This document shows positions 12,947 through 23,255 of a stretch of DNA of 64,000 nucleotides, in pieces (the first letter of the stretch is position 1; each line of letters begins with the position of its first letter). A program made the translations under genes and the position numbers. Source of the DNA: Proteles cristata cristata (Eukaryota > Chordata > Mammalia > Carnivora > Hyaenidae); contig JAESUZ010001068.1 of NCBI GenBank assembly GCA_017311185.1, positions 62,001-126,000 of the forward strand. The letters are read 5' to 3'. The notes beneath the pieces were generated by a model. The model was not told the origin of the DNA, searched no databases, and saw only the letters and a program-made list of their open reading frames with translations.

Positions 12947-13198
12947 TTAGAGATAAATGAACTGAATTGCTGCTTTCAGGACCTGATGACATAGGCGCAA
13001 AGCTTGCGTTATTTGACCATTTGCAGTGTCCTTTTCTGATAATTCTCCCGGCACGCTACAAGCTGTTGCTTTGCTTTTCAAAGGTGCATGATCGACAGTG
13101 AGTGACATTCGCTTCAGAAGAGTCAGTTGATCAGAAAGAACAGCGGTGCCCATCAGGGTGAGGGGCGCTGTCTTCTTGCAGCTGCTCTGGACCAGCTT
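12947..13198 (-). other. Unexplained open frame, possible terminal exon
   Basis: On the minus strand a frame of about 83 codons stays open from 13198 down to a TAA at 12947-12949. The preceding TGA (13201-13199) is followed by AAAG, which could be a weak splice acceptor. The predicted peptide is mixed and non-repetitive, and its last 20 residues are helix-like. I do not recognise the protein. An ATTAAA that could serve as a poly(A) signal lies downstream on the same strand near 12480. Chance is the simplest explanation; an exon or pseudogene is possible. Confidence 0.15.
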
Positions 13199-14134
13199 TC
13201 AGGGTTGAGGACACGCAGCTTAAAATAACGATCAACGCCAGAAGAATACTCAGAACTCCTTCAGGACACGTGTGTCTTCCGGTTTACACACGGACAGTGG
13301 TATTGAAATCCTAGCAAAGATGAGTGTTCCAGAGGCAGATACTTTCTTGAGAAGCAGAAAGTCAGGTCTTGATTCCACTCGACAAGTGGCTTATTTTTGA
13401 ATGCACCCTTAGTGAAGGTCATCGCCAAATAAATGTCTTCAACTAATACAGTAAATTAAAGATTGATACCATAGAGCACAAGATAAACAGGCAAGAGAAT
13501 TGGGACTGCAGTCTACACGCTCTGGGGGGGAGGTCTCCTGCCTTCACGCCCCACACACTTTTCACACACACCCCGCCCCCACATGGGTCAGGAAGGTCCT
13601 GTGAGGAATTCTTCACAGTCACAATCTCAGCCTTAGCTCTGGACAAGAGCACAGTGGAAGCACGATGTGCAGGGTAGAAGGACTCTGAATCCACCGGGCT
13701 TATTTTAGTGCCGCTATTAATAATAGGTCACTTAACAATGAAACATCTGGCACAAAATGCTAAGTGGGGCAGGGGTCTGCGACATTCTGGCAGACTGGAC
13801 ATGTGGTCATCCCATTAAAGGATGTTCCAGATGGTCCCGCGGAGTACAGACGGACCCGGGGTCAGATGGCTACGCCTGCGGACCTGTCCCAGGCAAGTCC
13901 CCGCACGGCTGGGCTGCGCGAGCCTTGTTCAGACAGACCTCTCCCATCTCCCTTGACAATGAAGGTGAGTCTACATGTATTCATGCAAATGACTGATATA
14001 TTTTCCAGGTATATGTAATTAAATATCTCTCATGTATAAGGAAGACATAAAACCTCATTTAGTTCAGAGCAATCTCCGTGGACTTCATAGTAAGAGAGAA
14101 TTATCCTGCATTTAGTTTCTGAGATGTTGGGATA

Positions 14135-14476
14135 TTAAAGATTCATATTCTGCTTGTCTGCAAATAATTCCCCAGATCCCTCGGGAGCCGAACGGGGCTG
14201 GGTGAGGGTTGGTGTGTGCAGGTCTGGGCCACCTGCAACCTCAGAGGGCCTCACGGAAAAGGTTTGAGGGTATTTTTGAGCCAAATGTCCAATAATCAAA
14301 TGCCAACAAAGATTAGCAGATCGTATCATTGTTTTCCCTTCTCCAGCATCAATTTTGTACCGTGACATTGAGCCTGTATTTGAAGCTGAGACTTCAATGT
14401 AAGATGTAATGATGCAAGAGATATCATCAATTTCGGAATGGATTTTCTTGCTTACAAAAGAAAGATGACACTTCAT
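14135..14476 (-). other. Unexplained 113-codon open frame
   Basis: This is the longest minus-strand frame in the AT-rich 12-15 kb stretch, where stops should be frequent. It has ordinary amino-acid composition and no recognisable domain, signal peptide or membrane segment. No good splice site pair was found. It could be chance, an old pseudogene, or an open stretch inside a conserved non-coding element. Confidence 0.15.
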
Positions 14477-14699
14477 TCAAACTTTGTCAGAAAAACACAC
14501 ACTAATGTCAGAAATATTAAAATGGGGGAGCAGGGCTGGTTAGCCCACGCAACACGACTTTTGCTGACTCGTCACAAATGGAGACACGACTTAGGCATCG
14601 TTATCCCATTTCCATGGAGGTGGACATGCAGACGCAGAAGTGCCCTGGGTCCTAACTGGTGTGGAGAACAAAGGCAAAAGAAATTGAGAAAAAATTAAA

Positions 14700-15255
14700 C
14701 TTCCTTACAACCTACAGCCCGTTGACAGGCCCTCAGGACAGATTCGGTGACCTTTCTGCAGGACGTCAGCTGTCTGCAGGTTAATGCGTTGCTAGAGCCG
14801 AAAGGCAACCTTAGCTTGACATTAGCCTGACCTCCAGGGTCCTGTAAGTCTTTAACATGTGAAAATCCCTTTGGAAACTTCCTTTATCTCTGCCCTCCAC
14901 TCCCCCAAAATAATATGTTAGCGAGCATCCCTCAAACATGGCCCCAGTATCTATCTGAAGACTGTCAGCACTAAGGATTTACTAGGCAGTAGTCAGTGAC
15001 TCAAGGTCCTGGAAACTTTGCTTCCAAATTTCTTACAGACTCACGTCTACACTGTCTCTAGCCCTCTTCCCACTTGAAGGTATGTAATCAGTGGCTCCTC
15101 ACAACCCCAGTGCAGCTCTTTCTGCCCACGGGGGTCCTGTCCCACACTTTGATAAAATCACTTTTTTTTTTTTTTTTGCACCAAAGATGTCTCAGGAATT
15201 CTTTCTTGACTGTTTGCTCCTGGACTTCAACAGTTCTCCTCACTAACCACGATCA
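14700..15255 (+). mobile_element. Probable solo LTR of an endogenous retrovirus (ERV1-like)
   Basis: Plus-strand landmarks fit an LTR 3' half. There is a U3/R-like end with GAAGGTATGTAATCAGTGGC at about 15077, then TTTGATAAAATCAC as a poly(A)-signal-like motif. A T-run follows, then GCACCAAAGATGTCTCAGGA and TTCTTTCTTGACTG as a U5-like part. The combination resembles carnivore ERV1 LTRs that I recall. The 5' limit is uncertain and no target duplication was fixed. No internal viral genes are present. Confidence 0.5.
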
Positions 15256-15856
15256 CGGCCACAAAGGGGTCCTCCTGTGGGCGCCTGTGGGACCTGGCCC
15301 TCCATCCTCTCTGCTCCAGCTCCAGGCTGAAAATGGACCTCCCCATCTGTCAACAGGCCGCCAAGCCGGCACGGGCACCGGCCAGGGGCTCCGGTCACAG
15401 CCACCGCTGCTCGGAATCCCGTTACTCACGCCGCTGCCCAGAGGGGAAATGCCACGCGAACAGAATCCCAGGCTCCAGGAAGATTTATTCTTGTAATGCC
15501 AACTGGTCGAATGCCAGCCCTGTCCTGGGTGCTGAGCGGGACACAGGGATTCAGCAGACACGGGGAGAGGTTCTCACCCTCAAGGGGCACCAGATAGAAA
15601 CCCCTACCTGGGATTGGCGCCTCAGGGCAGGGAAACATCCCACTTCCCGCAGGGACTTCTCAGGGACAGATGGCTGTTGAGCCATCACAAGGAGGGAGGG
15701 AGGAATCGCACCTTCAAAAGGGCCACGTGTACTCTTTTTCTTTAAAGATTTTTAACCCTTTCCTCGGTGTTTGAAGGAAGCATAGTAAAAAGTCCATGTG
15801 GTGTATGCTCAACTTAAAAAAAAAAAAATTGGAGCTAAGAAAGGAGCATTCCGGGA
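15256..15856. other. Mostly single-copy DNA with an L2-like patch
   Basis: At about 15505-15610 the order CCAGCCCTGTCCTGGGTGCTGAG, ACACAGGGATTCAGCAG, TCACCCTCAAGGGGCACC resembles a reversed LINE-2 3' end. The rest shows no recognised feature. Confidence 0.45.
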
Positions 15857-15868
15857 TGGATCACTCAG

Positions 15869-16086
15869 GTTTTTTTTAAAAAAAATAATGTTTTATTTAT
15901 TTCTGAGAGAGAGACAGCATGAGCAGGGCAGGGTCAGAGAGAGACAGGGAGACACAGAATCTGAAACAGGTTCCGGGCTCTGAGCTGTCAGCACAGAGCC
16001 CAAAGCAGGGCTTGAACCCAGAACTGTGAGATCATGACCTGAGCCAAAGTTGAACACCTAACTGACTAGGCCACCCCAAGGGCCCC
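15869..16086 (-). mobile_element. CAN-type SINE
   Basis: Inverted SINE with an exact 12-bp target duplication TGGATCACTCAG at 15857-15868 and 16087-16098. The body contains CAGGGCTTGAACCC and GTGAGATCATGACC. The head reads CCACCCCAAGGGCCCC, slightly diverged from the usual form. Confidence 0.95.
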
Positions 16087-16289
16087 TGGATCACTCAGTT
16101 TAAAAAGGGGACATAAACAGCGTTTGCATCTGCGTCTGGATTCTATGTCGGCAGAGATATATGCTAACGCGAACTTTGTGCAAGCAAATCTCCCTGCCTT
16201 TCATAGTGATTGATGGCCTTTGAAGGTAGTCTTCAAAAACAAAGTCCACTTTAGCCTGTGTTGGGATCTCTAAGGAAAAACCCACGCTG

Positions 16290-16443
16290 TAGGAACGAGC
16301 CTGGCCAGTGCGGGGAGCCAGCCTGCAGAAAGGTCGCGGGCCTGCCCTGAGGCCGGCTCCTGCCTGTGCCACCTGCCCCAGCTGGACGAGACCCCCAGCA
16401 CCATCCTGGCCAAGGGCTTCCTCTCCCGCCTCGTGGCCAAGAG
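16290..16443 (+). other. GC-rich block with exon-like properties
   Basis: A GC-rich block sits between a SINE and an AT-rich L1. From 16382 the frame LDETPSTILAKGFLSRLVAK uses G or C at all 20 third positions. It is preceded by a pyrimidine-rich CCACCTGCCCCAG that would make a good splice acceptor. No GT donor follows at a sensible place, the frame ends near 16480, and I do not recognise the peptide. It could be an exon or retroposed gene fragment, or chance within a small GC-rich unique segment. Confidence 0.2.
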
Positions 16444-17402
16444 TTTCTTTGTTGTCATGAATGATACTCATTTTACAACATGATTTCCTGATCGCGTGTT
16501 TTCATGTTGTGCCAAACTTGCATTCTAGAAAGATCCCCCATTCTGCCACAGCACATCGCGTGTTGTGGGTGTCAGTGGATTCACTTAACTCATATTTTGT
16601 TTTGGATGTCTGCATTTGATTCATCATTCGGATTGACCTGAAGTTTTATTTCTTGTATTACCTGTGTGAGGACTTAGTGCCAGTGTCACACTAAGCTCAT
16701 AAAGGGAATGTCAAGGGCTTCTTCTTATTCTATAACCTGGAAGAGGTTGAACACAATGAAATATGTTTCTATCCTCAAAAGTTGAAATGCCTCTCTAAAA
16801 TTGATTGGACCTTGAAGAATCTTTATAGAGACATTTAAAATTACTGTTTTGGGGCGCCTGGGTGGCTCAATCAGTTGGGCGTCCAATTTTGGCTCAGGTC
16901 ATGATCTCACAGTTTGTGGGTTCAAGCCCTGTGTCGGGCTCTGTGCTGACAGCTCAGAGCCTGGAGCCTGCTTTGCATTCTGTGTCTCTCTCTCCCTGGC
17001 CGCCAACACCCCTCACACACACTTACATACTCTGTCTCTCTCTCTCAAAAATAAATAAACATTTTAAAAAAATAATAAAATAAAATTACTGTTTCAAGTT
17101 CTATAATGGTTTCTTCTTGACTTGATTGGTAATTCATATTTTTTTTCTAAAAAGTATCATATGACTTAATCACCTTTATGAAAAAATAATTAATACTATC
17201 CTCTTTTCTTTTAACCTTTGAATCTCTGGCAGCAATGAATTTTGTATTTTTCATTCTTCTTGCTCTCTGGGCTTCATCCTGAATATTGTCTACCGAGTTA
17301 TCTCCCAGTTCACTAATCCTTTCTTTGATGAGAAGAATTGGCTGTTAAACTCATTTACTAAGTTCCTAATTTTAATTATTAATACTTTAATTCAAAAATT
17401 TC
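16440..17402 (-). mobile_element. Old L1 LINE, antisense ORF2 (first part)
   Basis: Read on minus, this stretch resembles L1 ORF2 and downstream sequence. Plus-strand cues are CTTGCATTCTAG near 16530, CTCATAAAGGGAATG near 16700 and GAGTTATCTCCCAGTTCACTAATCC near 17300. Diverged and non-functional. It is interrupted by a CAN SINE (16850-17080). It appears to resume at about 18735 after a 1.3-kb insert. Confidence 0.6.
16850..17080 (+). mobile_element. CAN-type SINE inside old L1
   Basis: Complete element starting GGGGCGCCTGGGTGGCTC. An exact 14-bp target duplication TAAAATTACTGTTT (16836-16849 and 17081-17094) fixes both ends. The CT-rich segment carries a CA-rich variation (CACACACACTTACATAC). 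Confidence 0.96.
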
Positions 17403-18730
17403 CATTTCATTAGCTTCCTATTGCTGCTATAATGAATTACAACAAACCCAATGGCTTAAAACCACACAGGTTTATCATCACACAGCTTTTCATTGTACCA
17501 CAACATTGTCAAGGATTTCAAAAACCTGGGTGTGAGCATCTCTGGGGAAGGCATCAGTGTGCCTACCATAGTCCACCATCAGGCCTCCAAGGATTCATGT
17601 CTGTCCCACAGGAAAACATATTCACTCCCTCCTAATGTTCCCCAAACTCTCAGCCCATGGCAGCATTAACACAACATCCAAAGTAACATTCAAATCCCAT
17701 CAATTCCAAAGTCCTACATCGTATCATTCAAATCATCTAAGATGTAGGGTGAGTATCTGCACATCATCCATGCTGGGGCAAAATTCTTCTCCACCTGGAA
17801 ACTCGTGAGATTCAAGAAACAACCTGGCTGTTCTTAAAATTCACTTGTCGGCAAGCATAGAATAACAGTTGTAGGTATTTCCTTTCAAAAAGGAAGAAAA
17901 TGGAAGGAAAACAGGAGTCCCTGGTCCAAAGCAATTTTCAAATTCTGCCAGACAAACTTCATTTATTTTCAAGACTTAGGGGATGTTCTGTGATCCCTAG
18001 ATCTTCCCTCAAAGCCGCCCTTCCTGTCCCGTGAAGGGTAGCACACGCTTGCAGCTGAATCATTTTAGCAACTTAATTCTTCGCCCGTAGGTTTTTGGGC
18101 GTCCAACAGCCTTCTTTCTTTTCATATCCTCTTTGCCCCTTTTGGTGCAAAAGCCGGGCAGTGTTTCTGTTGATACAATGTTCTCAAGAACCTTGTGGGT
18201 CTTCCACGTACATCACAGGGATCCATTCCACGAGACAACAGCCCTGCCACACATCTTCCTTCCCTAGATGATGCCATTTCTATTTCCGGCTCCTGCTGAG
18301 CTGACGGAGGGAAATCCACGAGCAGCTTCATTTCTTCAAAGAGCCCCTGCGTGGCTCAGTACCCTGATGCGATCCTTCCAAGGCGCAAGCAAAAGGGTTA
18401 TTCAGCCGCACCTTGACTTTCCCTCCAGAACACGCTTTCCTGACCATGAATCTCCCGATTTCAGCATCTTTTCCAACCGGGAGAGGCTGAAATCAACAAG
18501 CCCTGACTTTGCCCCTTCACAGTTCCGCCCTTCAGCTGTTTCCTGGACGCAGCAAGAAGAAAACAAGCTTCCGTCCACTGAGATCCGTGGACATTGTTCC
18601 TGCTCATAAACTCTGGAAAGTTCCTGGCCATCTTCTCTTTGGAATATCACCTCTGTCTCGTTTTCTTTTCCCCAGCTTTCTGAGTCTCCAATCAGAGGAA
18701 AGCCAGAGCTTCTAGTTGTCAAGCCTCCTA
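17403..18730. mobile_element. Probable old LTR/ERVL-type insert, family unresolved
   Basis: The block begins with TTCCTATTGCTGCTATAATG and GGCTTAAAACCACACAGG, a phrase common at the start of an old interspersed repeat in mammals. It continues with CCAAAGTAACATTCAAATCCC-like text and moderately GC-rich sequence to about 18725. L1-like AT-rich sequence flanks it on both sides, which suggests a separate insertion into the L1. Open frames inside (18268-18609 plus, 18402-18722 minus) are short and unrecognised. The assignment rests on pattern memory only. Confidence 0.4.
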
Positions 18731-18734
18731 ACTA

Positions 18735-19345
18735 ATCTCTCTCGTGTGTGTGTCTGAATCACATTCTTGTGACCTCTTGATATTTAAGGTATTGATTTCT
18801 TTATTTCCCGTGTCTTCTTATTTTCTTCAATGCAACTAACATTTTAATTATCATTTAAGCTAAATTCTGTATTTTATAATTTCCGGCTCCTCATGTTGGG
18901 CTACATTTATTCTGTGGTTGCTGTTTTCACTGACTTTAGTTCGTGGTAGGCTGGCTACCTCTTAAAGTGTCTTGTGACTCTTCTTTTTTTTTTTTTTTGA
19001 TTGTGAGATTATATTTTGATCTTTATCCAAGAGAATTCTCTCAGGATTGGATTCAAAGAGTATTATTCCAGTGGGGATTTGTTTTTGTTTCTGGTGGGGA
19101 AATGTTGTCACTGCAAACTCAGCATCCCTTTAAACTAAATTCTCAATGTGCTATTTTGCAGATCACATGGTTAATATGATATTGCACCCCAAATTTTTCT
19201 CTGAAGGTCTGTGTTATGACTCCTCGGGTTGGAGGTATATTTTTTTCTTTTCTCTCCTGCTTTATAAAATACCAGGGATCAGTCAGCTATTAACTTTTTC
19301 TGAGATTTTTCTTTTTTTAGGACATGCACTGAAAATGCCCCCTGG
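18735..19345 (-). mobile_element. Old L1 LINE, continuation after the insert
   Basis: AT-rich sequence with TTGTGACCTCTTGATATTTAAGG and GGCTACATTTATTCTGTGG resembles reversed L1 3' sequence. I take it as the continuation of the element at 16440-17402. Diverged, no coding capacity. Confidence 0.4.
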
Positions 19346-19360
19346 TTTTACACAGATAAT

Positions 19361-19415
19361 CTCTCTTTTTTTTTTTTTTTTCCAAGGTGGCTGGGACCAG
19401 TTTACTGATCTATTT

Positions 19416-19479
<64 letters not shown>

Positions 19480-19915
19480 TTTTTTTCAAACAGTTTATTG
19501 TCAAGTTGGTTTCCATATAACACCCAGTGCTCATCCCCACAAGTGCCCTCCTCCATGCCCATCCCCCTCCCCCCACCCCCATCAGCCCTCAGTTTGTTCT
19601 CGGCATTCAAGAGTCTCTCAGGGTTTGCCTCTCTCCCCCTCCCCCACCATTTCCCCCCTTCTTCTCCCCCTTGGTCCTCTGTTAAGTTCCTCCTAATCCT
19701 CCTATACATGCAAACATATGGTATCTGTCCTTCTCTGCCTGACTTATTTCGCTCAGCATAATACCCTCAAGGTCCATCCATGTTGCTACACAGGCCAGAT
19801 TTCATTGTTTCTCATTGCCATGGAGTATTCCATGGTATAGATAAACCACATCTTCTTGATCCATTTGGCAGTTGATGGACACTTAGGCTCCTTCCATGTT
19901 TTGGCTACTGTTGAG
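19361..19915 (-). mobile_element. 5'-truncated L1 with expanded tail and possible 3' transduction
   Basis: The body (about 19487-19915) is a reversed carnivore L1 3' end: TTTATTGTCAAGTTGGTTTC, CACCCAGTGCTCATCC, CTCAGCATAATACCCTC. Its A-tail has become a (CTTT)n tract on plus. Beyond that lie about 31 bases of other sequence (19382-19412) and a second T-run of 16 (19366-19381). TACACAGATAAT occurs at 19349-19360 and again at 19916-19927, so the target duplication encloses both tails. That arrangement fits an L1 that carried a short piece of 3' flank with it. Confidence 0.8.
19412..19486 (+). repeat. (CTTT)n microsatellite derived from an L1 tail
   Basis: About 16 uninterrupted CTTT units followed by a short T-run abut the L1 3' end. 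On the L1 strand it is (GAAA)n, a usual decay product of a poly(A) tail. Likely polymorphic in length. Confidence 0.97.
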
Positions 19916-20073
19916 TACACAGATAATTTCTAATGTAAACTCCGTGATGGTGACTTTTGTGTCACCTTGATTGGGCTAAGAGATGCCCAGGCCACTGGTA
20001 AAACATTAGTTCTGGGTGACTCTCCATGAGACTTTAGCATTTGAATCAGTAGCCTTGAGCAGACATCACCTTC

Positions 20074-20287
20074 CTTTATTAATTCTTAATGTTTATTTAT
20101 TTTTGAGACAGAGAGAGAGAGAGAGACAGAGTGCAAGTGGGGGAAGAGCAGAGATTGGGAAACACAGACCCTGAAGCAGCTCCAGTCTCTGAGCTATTAG
20201 CACAGAGCCCAACATGGGGCTCGAATCCACGAACCACGAGATCATGACCTGAGCTGAAGTTGGACACTGAACCACCCAGGCGCCCCT
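20074..20287 (-). mobile_element. CAN-type SINE
   Basis: Inverted SINE flanked by AGACATCACC at 20061-20070 and 20288-20297. It contains GGGGCTCGAATCCACGAACC and CCACCCAGGCGCCCC. It splits the LTR-like element, so it is younger than that element. Confidence 0.93.
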
Positions 20288-20599
20288 AGACATCACCCTT
20301 AATGCGTGTCGTCCTCAACCTACCCACTGAGAACCTGGATGGGATGAAAAGGGAGAAGAGGGCAAACTCACTCTCTCTGCTTGACTTGGGCATCCACGGA
20401 CATCCAAGCTCCTGGTCGCTGGGCTTTCAGACTCGAACCCTGACTCTGACTTATATGACTGGTCCCGAGTTCTCAAGCCTCAGGCTCAGGCTGAATTTCA
20501 CTGCAGCTCTCTGGGTCCTCCAGCTTGCCGATGACACATCATGAGACTTCTCAGTACCCATGGCCAGTGGCAGCCAATTCTTATCATAAGTCTGCTCTC

Positions 20600-20685
20600 T
20601 TAAACCAAACCATCATGCTGTGCACGTTAAACTTACACAGCAATATATGTCAGCTATTTGTCAATAAAACTGGGGGGAAAATCTC
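20600..20685 (+). mobile_element. Short L1 3' end
   Basis: CATGCTGTGCACGTTAAACT, ACAGCAATATATGTCAGCTA and TCAATAAAACTGGGGGGAAA form the terminal 3' UTR typical of old L1s. Only about 85 bp is present, in the middle of an LTR-like repeat, so it is a heavily 5'-truncated insertion. Confidence 0.6.
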
Positions 20686-21044
20686 CTCTTATGAAAATCT
20701 TTATATAGCCTATTGATTCTGTTTCTCTGAAGCGATCTCGCTAATACCTCTCCGCCCCTCACCCTGAAGCTTAGCGACTTTTTCTTGTGTCACCATAGTA
20801 ATAGTCCTTAATAAGGGTCAGCAGTGATCTCCAGGAAAGCAAGCTCTGCATCTAATACTTGCTTCCTCTTCCCAATATGTTTTCCTTGCCTTTTCAGCCT
20901 TAGAATCCCCTTATGATGCTATCATACATCTGTTTAATTTTAAAAAGGAAAAGAAAAGAAAAGAATCCATGTTACCAGCATTTACAGCTGTGGTTTACCA
21001 AGGATATCTCTGTAACACTTTTGGAAATGAGGATTTGCTTGTTT

Positions 21045-21249
21045 TTCTTTTTTTTTTAAATGTTTATTTATTTATCTTGAGAAGGTGGATGCAAGAGGCA
21101 GAGGGGCAGAGGGAGGGGAGAGAGAATCTCAAGCAGCCTCCACGCTCTTAGCACAGAGCCTGTCACAGGACTCGAACTCACTATGAGATGATGACCTGAG
21201 CCAAAATCAAGACTCAGACACTCAATTGAAAGAGGTCCCCAGGTGCCTT
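21045..21249 (-). mobile_element. CAN-type SINE, diverged
   Basis: Inverted SINE with T-rich start, TTTATTTATTTATCTTGAG, GACTCGAACTCAC and a corrupted head (GGTCCCCAGGTGCC). Imperfect 16-bp flanks at 21029-21044 and 21250-21265 differ at about three positions, consistent with an older copy. Confidence 0.85.
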
Positions 21250-21265
21250 GATGATTTCGTTGTTT

Positions 21266-22239
21266 AATTCTTATTCACCCATCCACCTCATTTCCATGAT
21301 CTGTCCACCCCTCCTTTGCTTCTCAATTTCCCAATGTAGAAACTTCTAGCAGAGTGATGACCACGTACACCAGAGAGATGACATCAGCGCAGCCCCAGAC
21401 CCCATTTAGTGGCTTCTTAGCAAAGGTGGGAATAACCAGAGAGTGGTGTTAGATCGCAGCCGGTGGCACATTTGCATATTTACTTACTAGAGCCATGTAT
21501 GAGCCCATGCAAGTGCTCTTAATTGGCCTGGGCTATTTCCTCTGCCCTCACGTCCGTCACAGGCAGCTGTATTTCCTCTGTGGCTGATACACAGATGGGA
21601 GGGCTCCCTTGGATGGAGGCGGAAGCACAGCAGAAGGCATGCACCCTGGAAAGAGCACTGCCAAGCAACAAGGTTTGGATCCAACCTCCTCCCCTGGGTT
21701 GGGTAGATCTGGGGCCCTGGCTGCCCTCTGCCAGGTTTCTTCCATCCAGCTGTGCCATGCGGGAGGCAGTGGGGCCGTGTCTCAAGCATTTTGAGAGAAA
21801 AACATTTGCATTCAGTTTTACTACACCCTGCTCGGTTGGCATCTGCAAAATTAAGTCTCAGATGTGCAAAGGCTCTGGCTTTTCACAGAGCACCCGTGCA
21901 CCCTGCCTGGATAAATCACCTCCTAGCGCATCTAGTCGGTTGTGAGATGGGTTAGCAAAACTAGACGAGGCAGAAGAACTATGGTAACAAGGGTAACAAC
22001 GGTGAGCCCTGTAACAATTCAAACTCACAAATCATCCCCCTGAGAATACGGCTCCGAATGGTGTGTCACTGATAATTCTCAAAATAGAATCTATATGGAG
22101 AAGATGTTTAACAACCAATGAGCTTTGCCTAATTCTGGAATGAAGCACTAAAACCTGAAAGTTTGGAAATTGAATTGGAAGATTTCTGGATCTCATGAAG
22201 GCGGAGGGGCCATGGAGATACTTAGCAGACCCTGACCAC
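21266..22239. other. Mostly single-copy DNA
   Basis: A weak MIR-like stretch may lie at about 21640-21770 (AGAGCACTGCCAAGC, GGTTTGGATCCAACC). An octamer-like ATTTGCAT is at about 21470. Short open frames at 21487-21955 lie on both strands and overlap one another; none is recognised. Confidence 0.4.
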
Positions 22240-23250
22240 CAAAGAAACTGGTAAGGCTTAAAAATCCTGTAAAAGGTGATAAAAGGGAAGACTTAGCATC
22301 GCAGAGATGCCCCACAAAGCACTCTTCACAAAAAGAAAGAACAGATCACAAAGACAAAAACTAAGGCAACAAACAATAAGAAAACAGAAGTGGTTAAAAA
22401 CCCAAAAAACAATGTGATGAAAATCTGGCCACAAATTTAAAGGAATTAAGTTCACTGCTAAAGAATATTAAAGTGGAGGGGCACCTGGGTGGCTCATTCA
22501 GTTAAGCGTCCGACTTCAGCTCAGGTCATGATCTCACAGTCCATGGGTTCAAGCCCCGCGTCAGGCTCTGTGCTGACAGCTCACACCCTGGAGCTGTTTC
22601 GGATTCTGCATCTCCCTCTCACTCTGCCCCTCTCCTGCTCACACTCTGTTTCTTTCTCTGTCTCTCTGTGTCTCTATCTCTTTCTCAAAAATAAATAAAA
22701 ACATTTAAAAATTTAAAAAAAGACTTAAAGTGGAAAAAAAAAAAACAAAACCAAAGTCTGTCTCTATGCATCTAACCAGAGACTTGACTGAAAGCAAGAG
22801 GTTCAGGAAGATGAAGCACAAAGGGGTGGGCAGATACATTCCAAGCAGATCTGACACAAAGCACAAGAGGCAATAATGGCCCAAGATGAAGGATGAGTCA
22901 AGGTTAAGATAAAAGTTAAACAGGACAAAGTGGGCAATGCTTTATTCATTAGGTGTCCATTAGATAAAAGAGGACAACAGTTATGAACCTTTATGCACCA
23001 AATTACACGAAATTGAAGCAGAGAAAAAAGAATCAGCCTGAAATACGAAAAGCATGTGCCAGATACCCAAAAGCAACTGACTATTCTTTTATTCTTTGAC
23101 AGGCCAAGGGGGCGGAAAAGTAAATAGCAATGAAGGGGTCCTAATTGTTGAAAATAATATGACATATACAATAGTTATCATGAAAGGCGACACATTGCCA
23201 CAGCGTATCGTCTCTCTTCACAATATCACAATATGTAGGCCATATAAAAT
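22240..23250 (+). mobile_element. Old L1/HAL1-like LINE fragment
   Basis: After the SINE, CAACCAGAGACTTGACTG-type and TATGAACCTTTATGCACC text (22760-23000) follows the L1 ORF2 endonuclease region order on plus. The A-rich part before the SINE fits the upstream ORF1/ORF2 border. Heavily diverged. The 3' limit is uncertain. Confidence 0.5.
22478..22724 (+). mobile_element. CAN-type SINE
   Basis: Complete element with GGGGCACCTGGGTGGCTC head. It is flanked by TTAAAGTGGA at 22468-22477 and 22725-22734. The CT-rich segment is longer than in most copies here. Confidence 0.94.
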
Positions 23251-23255
23251 TAGAC

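Larger units (their letters stand above)
12211..14690. other. AT-rich DNA with few recognised repeats
   Basis: No transposon was identified with confidence. Two minus-strand open frames (12947-13198 and 14135-14476) are listed separately. The part at about 14290-14440 is rich in ATCAAT/ATGATGC-like words and resembles conserved non-coding DNA, which is an impression only. Confidence 0.4.
19930..20745 (+). mobile_element. Old LTR-like element with nested insertions
   Basis: The start GTGTCACCTTGATTGGGCTAA with GATGCCCAGGCCACTGGTAA and the end TATTGATTCTGTTTCTCTGAAG followed by CTAATAC match the two ends of an old mammalian interspersed repeat. Its name I cannot settle. A minus-strand SINE (20074-20287) and a short L1 3' end (about 20600-20685) are inserted in it. 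Fragments of the same repeat seem to occur at 45400-45490 and 46865-47075. Confidence 0.5.

Noticed and set aside
14700..15255. Complete endogenous retrovirus
   Set aside because: Only LTR-like sequence is present; no gag, pol or env-like stretch was found on either side.
18345..18365. SINE head-like GAGCCCCTGCGTGGCTCAG
   Set aside because: Only about 19 bases resemble the SINE head and no body or tail follows; treated as chance.
19487..19915. Independent LTR or gene fragment
   Set aside because: The text matches a reversed carnivore L1 3' end with its own tail and target duplication.
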